A DNA stretch of 64,000 bases from Irpex lacteus (Eukaryota > Basidiomycota > Agaricomycetes > Polyporales > Irpicaceae). Below, piece after piece: positions 1 through 11,870 of the stretch (the first letter of the stretch is position 1; each line of letters opens with the position of its first letter). Made by a program: the position numbers and the translations under genes. The stretch covers positions 1 through 64,000 of the forward strand of contig MQVO02000054.1 of the NCBI GenBank assembly GCA_001986395.2, read 5' to 3'. Under the pieces are notes generated by a model. It ran no database searches. It worked only from the letters and a program-made list of their open reading frames with translations, and was not told where the DNA came from.

Positions 1-1087
1 GCATCAGCGGCTCGAATGAATTCGCTCACCGCTTGAAGAGTTATTGGCCTGTTTCTTCGATCGTGGCGGGGAGAGGTGTTGGGTGGACTGCGATGGTGGC
101 GAGCTTCCAGTCAGTCGGATGTGTAGGAAGGGTTACCAGAATTCAAAGACTCACCGTACGATATTCACTCAAAGGGTCTCCAAATATGACACTCGCGGCC
201 ATTTGTATCGGGGTGGTAGGTGGCAATTAGCTTCGATGATCCCCTAGAGATAGGTGTACTGTATTCTTCGTTTTCCAAGTGACAAAAACATAGAAATTGC
301 GAGCCCATCGGATTGCTCGCTCATGATATCTGGACAAATAGTAGATTATCATCCGTGGCCATATCAGAACCCCGGTGTGGGTAAACCGGCAGTTGACGGC
401 GAGACTACACCTAGCCAAGTGAAGAGATGTTATTGGTATTCGAATACAGTGCGTACCTCTGATTGCGTTTCGTCCATATGGAAGAAAGGACTGAGGCTGT
501 TCCCTTGAGAATGGTGAGCTGGGAGCTGTTGACGGAGGCCCTGGCAGGTGCTGTACCTGTCGTGATGCCTATGGCGACGACTACGTCGTTGTCGCCGGCT
601 CGACAGAGCTGAACGCCTCGAATGTAGATCACCACGTGCGAGCATGTGCGGTGGGAGTTATTTGAGCTGCAGGAGGATGGCCACGGTGTTGATGCGTACA
701 ACCGCCTGATGGGAGGTAGGCAATACACTCGCGCCAAGCTGTCGGGTCGAAGCTAGCTTCCCGTTTCGGATTATATCTGCGAGTATTTCGTCCCATAAAT
801 GCGGGGTCATCGAGTAGAGGGCCCTGCGTTTGCTCGTCGTCGCACGCGACATCTACGACTCGAAGCAGCAATTCCCCTCGTTGCTTAGCCCACGAAAGAG
901 ACAACGGAGGTGCAGTTTTTGGCGACGAGGTACGTATCTGTTTGTCTCAAAAAGGAAAAGCTCAGATGCGAGCCTGCAGAAACTGTGTGAACTAGACCTG
1001 GTTGTCCCCGCCGTCCTCGACCTCGACCACGTCGGTAACCTCGCTTGTTTTTTCTCCCTCAATCTCCCGACGCGACCCAGGGCTTGT
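1..1087. other. Left-edge stretch with weak coding signal, unassigned
   Basis: No gene is recognised here. On the minus strand, about 880 down to 411, there are short stretches that read like protein, for example a segment near 840-790 resembling the start of an F-box-like helix pair and an alanine/valine-rich stretch near 620-520. They lie in different frames, and I could not join them with convincing splice sites. A short minus-strand segment near 213-168 is followed by a good GTGAGT donor and could be an exon of a gene leaving the window. The last 250 bases are open upstream of the next gene's ATG and are probably its leader. Confidence 0.3.
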
Positions 1088-4000
1088 ATGTGGTCTACTA
1101 TCCGGACAGCCAACAGTCATAGTTCTGCCAACAGTCACAGCGTCGAAGCAGACCATCACTCCCACTCCTCCCATCAGCATCCGTCATCTTCAGCTGCCCA
1201 CCGCGAGCCTTCCTCAAAAGCAGCAGCTCTCACCGCCTCCTTCCGTTCTGTCCTACACCGTTTACCCACACGCGCGCCCTCCTCCAATTCTCTCCACTCT
1301 GCCTATTCTGCGGCATCAGCCAAAAAGCCGGCAGCGCCCATAAAGACCCCGACAGCCCAGAACGCCGACTACCAACCCTTTCATCCGTTCGCAGCCATGG
1401 TCGCTGCACCCTTGCCCGTTGTATCCAGCCACGACGCTACAGAAGATGAGGAGGATTGCCCCGTCTGCTTGGAGCCTCTCAGCTTCAGCTTCAGATTACC
1501 TGGAGAGAAGCCACATATCGTCCCAGAGTGCGGACACGCATTGCATGAGGTGAGTTCTCGTTGTCTCGTTCTGTTTTGCGGCCCTTTGCTCCCTCTCAGA
1601 ACATATTCTTGTGCATTCGTTTTGCGCTCTTGCCTCTGTGTTTGAGTCTACAAACCGTACTCGCATCTGCCTCTCGTGCGATCCCACCACCCACACCTCA
1701 TATCACTGCCTTTTGTGGCGTCCCCATACCTTTGGCTTCCCCCAATACTTGTTCCCCGCAGCTCTAAAGGCTATTGTTTCGCTATCGGACTTGTCGCATG
1801 CCGCGTCGCTACCGACGTCGCAAAACGCGATCGGTGCTAGCGCATGGGCGCCTATAGCATCAGTCCCGCCCTTCACCATATATAGACAGCGCCGCATCGA
1901 AATAAGCTTTTGGCGGGTACGACTGCGATCATCGCAGTTTGGCTCAGTCATTGAAAGTCATTTGGTTCCGTCCTGAGACAGTTCATGCCCATAGTGCTTA
2001 TGTGGCTGTGGCTTTGGCGGGCTGCATTTACTAAATGTTGTTTCCCTTAGGCATGTTTTACTGCAGTGTACGGGCCGTTGCCTGGCTCGCGGGGGCTGGA
2101 ACTGTAATACGAAAATCAAATCTCGGCGTATGCGGTGTATGTCGAAGACCTATGAAAGTCGGAGATGGTGATGGTGGCAAATCGAATAGTGCGTGTTCTC
2201 ATTAATCACTGCGATTAACGGCTAGCTGAAATGAGCGTTGGCATGTTATAGAGTTGGCCGCTCTGACGGGCATGGGTGCTGCCAACGACATATTGTATCC
2301 CGGACGCGATACCCCATCAGGTCGACCAGGTGTTCCTCATAGACCTACAGCGACCCCTCAACCTCCGAAACCATACAACCCCAACGAAGACGATCCCGTC
2401 GAACACACGCACAACAAGAATGCCGGCCCGTTGGATCACAGCCATTACATCGTTGCGCCATCCATTCAGGTACGATCCGAGTTTGCAACACTCACACGCA
2501 CGAACGAAACCAGTCAACCATTGACCTGCATTGTCGTCATTGAGTTGCCCGGCAAGCGCCCTAGTACACATGTACCAGGATCTGTCATGCAGTCTACCGA
2601 CTTCGGGCGGGGGATGCGCCCGGACTCACAAACTTCGGGCCACAACACGCCTGCCTCGCGCCACATGAGCCCCGTGCCGGACTATCGTTATCAACGATCC
2701 CCTAATGAACTCCATTCACCGTCGGGATCACAGTCCCATGGGTATGGCCGACCCAACCTGCGCTCACCTGGACCTCCTGAGTCAACACGATTACTTTCCC
2801 CATCACATTCCCTCGATCCTTTGTTGAGCTCCCTTCGCGATCACCGCCCCCTGCGCAGTCCCGTACTCAGAATGATGAGGACTCCCCTTTTAATGCGATA
2901 ACTGAAGACCTCCGGAACCGGATAATCGACTGGAAGGGTCATCCTCTATCTGAACTCGGTCCTCTGCAGATGTATGATCTTCTTTCTGTACGGAGGGACG
3001 CCATCGTCCGCGAGTTCTTCGTATACTTGTTCAAGGATGCCATCATCTGTGTTTCCGAGGAGAAGAAACGTAGCCTAGGTCGTCTGCTTGGTTCGGATCC
3101 ATCTGGTGGTGGGATCGCTAGCGGATCAACGAGTGGCCGAGGAGTTCTCCGATTGAAGGGGAGGATATACATCAAGCACATTAAACAGGTCACCGATACC
3201 AGTGTAAGCGGCGAGATGAGCTTGACCATCGACATGGAGGACGAGCGGCTTGAGTCGTTCATCTTGATCTTCAAAGAACGCTCGTCATTAGAGACATGGA
3301 AGTCACACATCCAGTCACTTGTCAATATCTCCCAACAGCAGGGCATGCTCTCGATGCGTCAGCAGCAGCAGCAGCAGTCCGTGCACCAGCAGTACCAGCA
3401 CGGGGGACCCGAACTGGAGGAGTTCGGAGGGAGCTCAAAGGCGATGCGCATGCTAAGCGGCAGCACAGGCACAACGGTCAGTACCGTCGACAGTCTCTTG
3501 CACAGTTCCGCCCGCTCGACCGTCTCGTCTAACACCTCGCATGGCTCTGCGTCCGTCTCCCGGATGGACCTTCAGAATCACCAACACCAACTCTCACCCC
3601 TGAATGAGGACGATGAAATCAACAGCCGATATGGCACTCCTGCGCCTCTGGTTGCGCCGCACATGTCGTCGGGCCCTTCGAACTCCTTACAACCACTACC
3701 GCATCCGCCGCTGGACTTGATTTTGGTTATCTCGATACCGCCACCGAACGCTCAGCCCAGTACTGCAGCGTTGAAGATGCGTCTTATCAGGACGTCGCTG
3801 GATTTCATCATGGCTTCGTTAGGCGCGAAGGACAGATTGAGTCTTGTGACGTTTGAGGTCGGCGTTGGCGGGAAAGTGCGGAAGACGCCGTTCTTGTGCG
3901 TGGGCAAGCCGCAGAGCCGCGCTCGCCTCACAAAGTTCGTGGATCAGATAGGGAGAAAGGATGATGGTTCGGAGGATGAGTTCCTGACGAGGACTTCGCA

Positions 4001-5362
4001 AGATGACAAGACGGATGTTGTGACGGCTGTTAACCACGGTTCGTACCTTCTTGGCTATGCTTCCACGCCAGAAAGCTAAGATATTACTGTCAGGTCTTGA
4101 TGTCGTACTACAGCGCAAGTCTCGTAACCCGATTTCGGGGATGATTCTTGTGAGCGACGCGGCTGATACCACTCGGCGGGCACAGATGGATCTCGTACTA
4201 GCCCGAGCAGAGGCTGCCAACCTTCCCATACACTCCTTCGGTTATGGACGCTCCCATGACCCCGCCTCCCTCTGGTTGATGTCGAACCACACCAGCGGAA
4301 CGTACACTTTCGTCAAGGACTGGTACGATCTGCGAGACTGCCTGGCTGGCTGTATTGGCGGTATGATGTCAATTGGTCTCCTGAACATGAAGATGCACAT
4401 CAAGATCGTCGACGGACAACGCTTCCGTATCCGCAAGATTTCGGGAGGTCCCTCGGCCATTCTCTCATCAGACGGACGCGACATTGACGTCGATGTCGGA
4501 GAAGTCAGGTATGGGGAAAAGAAGGAGATGTTGATCGAACTCGAGTTGGACAATACCGATGCTTTGAGAGCGGCAGAGCGTCGTGCAGGTGCCCAGAGAG
4601 CCTTGAGCGCGACGGAACAATGGCAGCAAAGCATGGGCCTCGACGCATTGTCAATTAGCGACTCACCGGACCTCGCGGATGGTATGATGGACGGTATGAT
4701 CGATGAAGTGCCCGTCCTCGAGGTGGACGGTTCCTTCTTTGATCCCAACGCGGGCAAGAATGTTTCTCGGTTGGGACACCCTGTGTTGCTCACTGTAACG
4801 CTCTTGCCGAACTCCGGTAACTCAAGGCCGCCGTCAAGCAGCTCTTCCGATCCCGTTATTGTTCGGAGGCGTATGGAACTCCTTGCTTCCGACATGATCA
4901 CGAGAGCCCTCGTACTCGTGTCAAGGAAGAATTTCCCTCAGGCGCAGAAACTCCTTGGTGAGACCAGGAGGATTCTTCACACAGTGCTCCAATCCATCAC
5001 ACAGAACTTGCCGCCGCCAGTGCCTGGTCGTGAGAGTGGTACGGCACGTAACCGCAAGGAACTCCTGACACTATCAGCTGTACGGGCGATCCAAAGCGTA
5101 CTCCAGGATATGCAAATTCTCTCGGAAGCATTGGACGAGAACGTTGATTTGTTCGCACATGACCAACGCAACTTTGGTGCACAGCAGGTGTGTTTCATTT
5201 GTCTATGATGTCGATCGTTCACTCATAAGTACTTTCCAGGCAATGGTTCTTCGTGACCAGAAGAGCTGGAGTGGTCGCAGCGCCATTGAACGATTGTTTT
5301 GGACAATCGATAACTCGATTGAGCTCGTAGCCCGTAGCACTGATTGGGTGGCTCGGGAGTAG
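1088..5362 (+). CDS. RING-PH-VWA scaffold protein (Ste5/Far1-related architecture)
   Basis: Five exons: 1088-1549, 2051-2188, 2252-4038, 4094-5187, 5240-5362; about 1201 aa. After a Ser/His-rich N-terminus comes a RING finger from about residue 124: CPVC, then CGH, then HEAC, then CGVC. A low-complexity Pro/Ser linker follows, then a PH-like domain (about 3160-3310, containing KGRIYIKHIKQVTD), and a VWA domain (about 3710-4370). The VWA lacks a normal DxSxS metal site, reading VISIPPPN there. RING+PH+VWA is the domain set of yeast Ste5, so a MAPK-scaffold role in mating or polarity is plausible, but this is inferred from architecture. Two single-base deletions are needed to keep frame: one in the G run at 2091-2095, inside the RING between HEAC and CGVC, and one in the T run at 2820-2822. 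Frame is otherwise kept through all splice junctions. Intron 1 (1550-2050) is unusually long. The ATG at 1088 is the first in-frame Met before the conserved part. Confidence 0.85.
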
Positions 5363-6656
5363 GCCTCGCGTTTGGCTCTTCGTGGACACTCTTTACGATA
5401 GTTTCTATTTAGGTCTGGACCACTTCCTTTTACGACACAGTATTGTTTACATCTCGGCTTTCCACTGGCTCTCGTTCTTTATTGCACCTCCTTCTCTTCT
5501 GGCTGCCGTTTTTCTTCCTCCTACACGTGCGGTTCCATGTTTTACGTTTTCAGCGATGCCTTGCGACACCCTTCTATGTTCTTCAGTACTATACGATCTC
5601 TTAGCCTCTCGGATGTTGAGCATATCGGAATCGTTTTGCCCGGCCTATCTTCAATCTTTTCCCTTAGGCTTAATACATCAGTCGGAACGTTTGATAGTCA
5701 CTGGTCACGCATGCAGTTTTAGTCTCCTCCTTGTTGCTTTGTCTTATTGCTGTACTAGTGTAAATATATGGAATATTTAGATTGGTCTCAACCTCTATCT
5801 TACTATGATTAACGACGTGGTGAATGATCTATCTCCATACAGTCCTGTAACAAAGTTACCTAACAAGGTAGTGATCCGGCGGAGTAGCTGAGTTCCAATC
5901 GTTCCACACAGAGATAGCGCTGGGCTGCATGCCTCGAAGGGAGCGCTCATTCAAAGTCGCAAATTACTCTCTCGTGTGTTCTAATGAGTCAAGGGTATGT
6001 TGCAGGAATATTAGAGTCAGGCTGGTCACTGACGTATAGATGTAGATGGTCGCATCCGGTGTTTTCTGAAAGGGGAAGTCCTCGGTTTTGTGGCGTTGAT
6101 CGGGGTTCAACGTAACAGACTCGGAGAAACAGAAAACCACGCAGTAAACAGCACGCTCGGGATCCCATCTCTCCGCCTTTCTACTCCATGCGCTCGTCTC
6201 AGTTTATAGGCCACCTGCTTCCGACTCTTCTGCATTGTTTCCCCAGGATTCTCTCGCGTCGACTTGGCTTCTCCTTAGGTACGTTGTGCTTCCTCGAATC
6301 CGGTTCTCCGAGTATCCCCCCTGTGACGTCTTGGGCTTCGGATGTCATTTCAACGCGTTCCTCGAACTATAAACTAATTAGCATCGACAGGCACTGGCAG
6401 TACTACGGCCATCAAGACAACACCGGCAGTGTTGCGGGGTGCCGGTGCCAAAAAAGTGCTCAAAGTGAACGAATAACACCGGTAAGTAGTACAAAGGATG
6501 ATATACTACGATCTTACTGACCTTTGATTGATGCAGGCCTCCGTTCTTGTGTGACGACCGTCAACCGAACCATCATCCACCACTGTACTTGGTGACGAAC
6601 CCCAACTACTTCTCTGCCACATACAGCCTACATCGACCAAGTATCCGTAGCCCGGT
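5363..6656. other. Intergenic region and probable F-box gene leader
   Basis: No solid gene. 5363-6180 looks like 3' UTR and spacer. At 6188 an ATG opens a short reading frame that can be joined through GTACGT (6279) and CGACAG (6391) to a second piece ending in a Lys/Val-rich tail and stop near 6476, giving only about 58 residues. Another donor-acceptor pair (GTAAGT at 6482, GATGCAG at 6537) follows. These splice-like signals may belong to the 5' leader of the F-box gene at 6657. Confidence 0.3.
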
Positions 6657-7936
6657 ATGGATGCTCCTCCGGAACGATACGTCCCATCCGAGCTGGTCGA
6701 CTACATCATCGCTTTCATACCTAAGCGACAGACGAAAACTCTACTGGCCTGCTCGCTTGTCTGTCGCCAATGGTATCCGGTGGTTCGTAGACATTTATAC
6801 TATACTTACAAGGTCAACCTCAAGCCTACAGAGGGAAGATCCCTTCGTCAGTTCACAGTATTCTTGGAAGAGAATCGGGAGATCTCCAGGTGCATACACA
6901 ACCTCACGTTGTACACAACTATAGCAGGACACGAGCCCTTCTGTTCCACAATTAGCACCGGATCCCTCGTACTGGTTCTTCGTCAACTATCCTCTCTCGA
7001 ATCCCTCGCGCTGAAGCGGCTACGAATTGGCCACGACGTTATGGTCACTGCAGAACCCCGTCGTCTCCGGTCGTTGACCTTCGAAGGTTTATACTGCTCA
7101 GCGATGCGCGATATTGTGGACATTCTTTCTCTCTTCAACTACGTTGGCTCCCTCCAAATACATTCCCTCATGATCGGGACTAGAACAGGAGAGCACATAC
7201 CTGTGTATGGACCTGCAGAAACTGAATCGGTCGACGGCCGACTACGAACTCCACTGCCTTCCTTGAAGATAGGACGCCTCACTATAGACAGACAGGAACG
7301 TACATCATCGTTTCTTCGCCTAATCCGTTCCAGCGGTTCTGTAGAAACCCTGGCAGGTATCTTTGTACACTGCACGACCAGGTCTGATCTTGAAAATCTC
7401 TCCCAGCTACTCAATAGCGTGGGAGCTCGTTTACGGTCCCTCACCGTTCAAATCTTATGGCTTGGTGAAGAATATGAGGACGTTATCCCAGCCGTTCACA
7501 TGGGTGAGTGATATGAGGCTTTCGCTTGTTGCAAGGTTCACTGATCGCTCTCTCCGCTTAAGATACTGCATATTCTATGTTCGCCCAAGCTCTCCTGGAT
7601 TGTACCAACCTCGACTCCTTCGTCCTCTATCAGTGGGTAGAATACACTAACTCTCCAACAGTACCTTGTCAACGCATAGTGAACCTCGTGAACAATCTCC
7701 CCACTACGCTGGCCCGTCTGCGGATCGACATAGATGACGAGATTAACGACGCCTGGGACCTTTTTGATGACCAGACCTGGGAGGCCCTGCGTATTCCGTT
7801 GCGGCGGTTAGGGTCCTTGAGATCGCTGGAGCTGAGCGCGAAGGGAATAGAAGGTGACGGTCATATGAGGAACACTACCCGTTATATGGTGAAAGAACAG
7901 ATGCAGGAATTTGGTTCGGTCTTAGTGTTACGATGA
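6657..7936 (+). CDS. F-box protein
   Basis: Two exons, 6657-7503 and 7563-7936, joined by a 59-nt intron with GTGAGT donor and TTAAG acceptor in correct phase; about 406 aa. The first 50 residues have the F-box pattern (PSELVDYIIAFIP, then LLACSLVCRQWYPVVRRHLYY). The rest is leucine-rich with irregular repeats typical of the substrate-binding part of fungal F-box proteins. The family links substrates to SCF (Skp1-Cullin1) ubiquitin ligases. No identifiable substrate domain is present. It stands apart from the clustered F-box genes in this window and shows no break. Confidence 0.8.
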
Positions 7937-8234
7937 AGAAGAGTGGTTTCTCAGTTTCAGAGGAGTTGTACTTGTATTAATATTCTGTAAGCTTATGCTC
8001 AACCAACGTCGGTTCTACCAATGCAAGATCGTCAAATTAGAAGAAGATTGGTATATAGTGATGTACAGCGTAGTTAAAATATGCTAGAAGACAATATCTA
8101 TAAGTCCGAGAATACAAATATACGATAAGTAAATCTAAGGATACAAGTAGGAATGTTCAATGAGCGATGCTGATAGTAATGCTGCCGAGTCCAAACGAAG
8201 GGGTGGGTGTCCTGCACGCCGTCCTGATTCTTAC

Positions 8235-11200
8235 TCAATTCTTCTCAAGCACCTCGATGACGATGCTTCCGTAGCACTCCGCACCGCCCTTTTCACGAAT
8301 CACCAAATTCAACTCCCCCACATCGCCCGTACCGGGCATACCGGTCAACTCCACGATCCGCTGATCCTTATCCTTGCCAGAAGACGTCGATTTAGGCGTG
8401 CTTGAAGCGTTGGTATCCACGTGCACGAACCGCGGCAGCCGCGAGCCGTCCAAGGATTTCACCTCCAAGGTCATTGCTGACGTGGGAGACAAGGCTACCG
8501 GGACGCGGAAGCGGAAGTACTCGTTTGCACGTGCTAGTACGCGAGGTATGGGCAGCTTGGTCAGGTCCATGTTGGTACCATGACGCGACGATTCGGCTAC
8601 TGAGAAACTCGGCGATGCCGATCCACCTACAAAAATAGTCACGTTAAAAGGTTGCAAATCGAAAGGGGTGCCATGAAGACTTACCGACAGAAAGCCCACT
8701 CGCGTCATCACCTAATGCACGCACATACTCGATGCCAACACTTAAGTCGTCCCCGCTGATGTCTCTGCCGTTCTCTCGACCTTCAGCACGACTCACTCGC
8801 CTCTCCACCGACTCGCTTCTAAAAACCCGCGCCATCTGACTCACAACTCTCTTCGGCTGAGTGTGCGAACCTGAATCAATAGACCTTTCGTCCTCCTGCG
8901 CGACAGTATGGACAGCGTGAACAGCCACTTGCGTAGGAGACAACTTGGGCACAGGTACGCGAGTCGCAGATGTGAAGGGTACCAGACGAGGGTTACCATT
9001 GGCTGCTTCCTGGGCACGAGCGGCACGGTGAGTGTTGAAGGACCACTGGCTACCATCTCTACCCGTCAAGCTTCTAATACTTCTAGCCCGCTCCGCACGT
9101 TGTACAACGGCGACTTCGCCATCAGAAGCACTACCGGAACCGGTAGACTCAAGAGATGCTTGTCTGGTAAGGGGTACAGCGTATGCATGCGTCTTGGAGA
9201 CGTGTGCCTGTGGCGGTGTGGTCAACGTCGAGTTTCGGACACCAGAGCTGGATCGGAGAGGAGGCGCGAAGTCGGGGCGACGACGAGGGAGAGAGGGGAT
9301 GGAGCGACCGATGCTTGACAGGGAAGGAGACCCAGCAAACGAACCCGTGATACCGCTAGCGTCGTCCAGCATAAGCCCACTTCCACTGTACTCAGTGTCG
9401 ATGAACGGGTCCTGGCTTCTCCGTCGTGAACGACGCGGGCCATGAGTGTACGAGAGGTCATCAGCGTTTGCCTTCTGGCCGTCTTCAGCCATGATTAGCG
9501 TCGGCTTGCCAATGGCGAATTTCGACACTCCTTGTCGATTGGCAGGGCTTCCACCCACAGCACGCCGACACGTATCTGCGACCATTCGCACAGTGTTATC
9601 GCTGACCTTGCGCGCAGTTATCTTAACCTTGCCCATGAAGTCGGCCTTCTTCATCACGCCGCTCCCAGGACTAAGCATGCGCTGAGCCGATGGACCACCG
9701 CGCCCTGTAGGTACCCGACGAAGAGGACTGCCGCCAGTCGCACTGCGAGGGCTGGAGTGCACGGAGCCAGGACCGTCATAGACTTCACCGTCGACCTCAA
9801 TACCGATACCGTACCACCGCTTCTCCTCGGCAGTCCAAGCCTTTTCTGCGTCTTCGACGGCCATGGCAGTGTCCGGTACAGCAGCGCATTTACGAAACCC
9901 GGCAAGTAGCAATCCGAAGAAGACCAGACCACCGATGATGCCAAAAGAGATCTCAAGACCGAGCAGCAGTCTCTTACGCGCGGCGGGAGATAAGGTAGAT
10001 CCGTGAGAGCGAGAGTTGACGTTGTTGTTCGAGTGCTTGAAGTCCGCTTCTGTGAGTGAGATAGGTAAGGTGGTGTGTGATGTCGAGTGCGTGACGTGCG
10101 AGTACGCCGTGAACGAGATGGTCACATGCGAATAGTCCGAAGTCGAGAAGTTGGTCGGTACTGTCCCAGAGAGTGCAGCAGACGTAGGGTCAAACACCAA
10201 GAATTTCGTTGAGTCCTCAGGGTCGAAGGCTGCAGACAAGGCAACGTCGTCGTGACTACTTGCGTTCGAGAAGAACTCGCTCAAACTGAAGTGTAGATTG
10301 TCTCCCGCTTTGGCGAGTACCGGTTGGAGGATATCGGCAGAGAAGTACGAAGGCACAATAGCCAGAGTCACGTTTGTCTCGAAAGTTTGATTGACAGTCG
10401 TTGCGATCGTCACAGGTAGCAGAGTAGGGTTGCCTTCAGCCTTGGGAGCATCACCGCTCAACGTACGACTATTCGTGTCGTATTCCAGCCATCCGCCGTA
10501 GAAAGAGGTGTCGATCTCCAGAGTAGCTATGTCGGCAGGTTTGATCGGCTCTCCATCCAGCAAGATCCCAGAAAAATCCGCAGGTGAGTTCAACGAGATA
10601 GAAAACGGAGAGTCGGCAGTCACGTTGATGGTTGGAAGCGAAGGACTAGATAGAGAAACTTCATGGGAGGCAATGTAGACGTCAAAGGGAATGGAAGCCC
10701 CAGAGTAACCTTCTTCGTCAGATGCGTGTAGGTTGAGTGCCAAATACGTCGCCAGACCGGGAGCAGGGGTAACACCGTCCAATGTGATTGTTTTCGGATT
10801 GAACGTGATCCAAGGAGGCAAGGGAGATCCATCTCGCTGCAAAACGGCGTAATAGACAGGAGCATCTGGGTCGCTGTCCAGAACGAAGGTGTCGTACTCG
10901 AACCCTACGCTGAACGACCATTTTGGCGGGACACGCAACGCAGGAACGGGGTCGTTCGCCAGAAACGATCCGGAGGAGGACTTGGTGAACCTAAGAGATG
11001 ATTGTTCAGAAACCAGAAATACCGACGAGAGAGAGGGATTCGGGAGATGGAACTGTTCGTCGACCGGGCGGTGAAGCTTCGGCGGTGCCGTGGACATCGT
11101 TTGCAGCACAAACGTCGACGACGCGGAATCAGACGCGTCTTTCGCGTGGATTTGGATTTCTTTACTCCCGACATCTCCTGAGGCTGGCTTCCCGTGAAAC

Positions 11201-11430
11201 GAGAGAGCAGACGAGTCGAACTTGAGCCAAGGCGGGAGATCGCCAGCGGTGTACTCTATCGTCGCGTTCTTGGATGAAACGAAGGTTGTTTTCGAGAAAG
11301 ACCAGGTGTATTCTGCATCAACCCTGGCGATGAGGGGTAACTGGTCCTCCAGCGGATATTCCACCGAGACATAGGCGAACGCAGAGGGTAGCGAGATTGA
11401 GAGAATGAGAGACAAAGGAAGGACGTGCAT
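8235..11430 (-). CDS. AXL2: AXL2-like cadherin-fold transmembrane protein (axial budding/polarity type)
   Basis: Two exons, 11430-8685 and 8626-8235, with a 58-nt intron (8627-8684); 1045 aa. A clear signal peptide (hydrophobic core after MHVLPLS, cleavage likely after AFA) is followed by repeated dystroglycan-type cadherin-like modules marked by PPWLKFD, PPWITFNPKT and GGWLEYD. One transmembrane helix lies near residues 485-510 (LGLEISFGIIGGLVFFGLLL). A long Ser-rich cytoplasmic tail follows, ending in a compact beta-rich segment in exon 2. In yeast, Axl2 is an O-mannosylated bud-site and septin-linked landmark; by analogy this should be a cell-surface polarity protein. The symbol is by architecture, not proven orthology. 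It is divergent from PRO2 across 440 bp. Confidence 0.8.
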
Positions 11431-11870
11431 AGCGATGGATTAGAAAAGAGTGTAAGTTAAGATGTCTGAAGCGTTGCAACAAGTCGGCCAGCGAGGTCTA
11501 CCAGCAACCTATTCAGAATCGTAGGTCGTCGAGGTCGGACGTCGTTTGTCGAACGTCGTAGTTCAGTTCCAGGTTGGTTGGTTGCTTATTCGCCGCTAAC
11601 AGAAGATAAGCGCTGAATCCTTATCATGTAAGAAAATCCACTTACTACATGATAAGTTACGTAATCCAGAGTTTTGTTAACCTTTGTAATAGACGTATAT
11701 CTAGATTTGGCGCCAATACGCAAAGCACATTTCCCAATCGAGATTTAGTCATCCATGACTCGTCCACCGAGCTCACGAATTACAGTAACTGTTAGTTTGC
11801 ATACCACCGTAAGCACACAACAAGCTCTCGATATAGGGAAAAGTTGCTCAACTGAACGCTAAAACTCTAG
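11431..11870. promoter_or_regulatory. Divergent promoter between AXL2-like gene and PRO2
   Basis: 440 bp separate the two start codons on opposite strands, so this must hold both promoters. A near-palindromic segment around 11622-11655 (TTATCATGTAAG, then CTTACTACATGATAA) is visible in the middle. No confident TATA box or known operator was identified. Confidence 0.5.

Noticed and set aside
2470..2514. A 45-nt intron (GTACGA...CCAG) in the RING-PH-VWA gene
   Set aside because: Reading through gives the conserved-looking VRSEFATLTRTNET and keeps frame; removing it gives stops.
6188..6520. Independent small protein gene upstream of the F-box gene
   Set aside because: Only about 58 residues after splicing, no recognised family, and the splice signals fit a leader of the following gene equally well.
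8908..9909. Plus-strand reading frames of 125-137 aa inside the AXL2-like gene
   Set aside because: They overlap a 928-codon minus-strand frame with signal peptide, repeated domains and a transmembrane helix, so they are antisense shadows.
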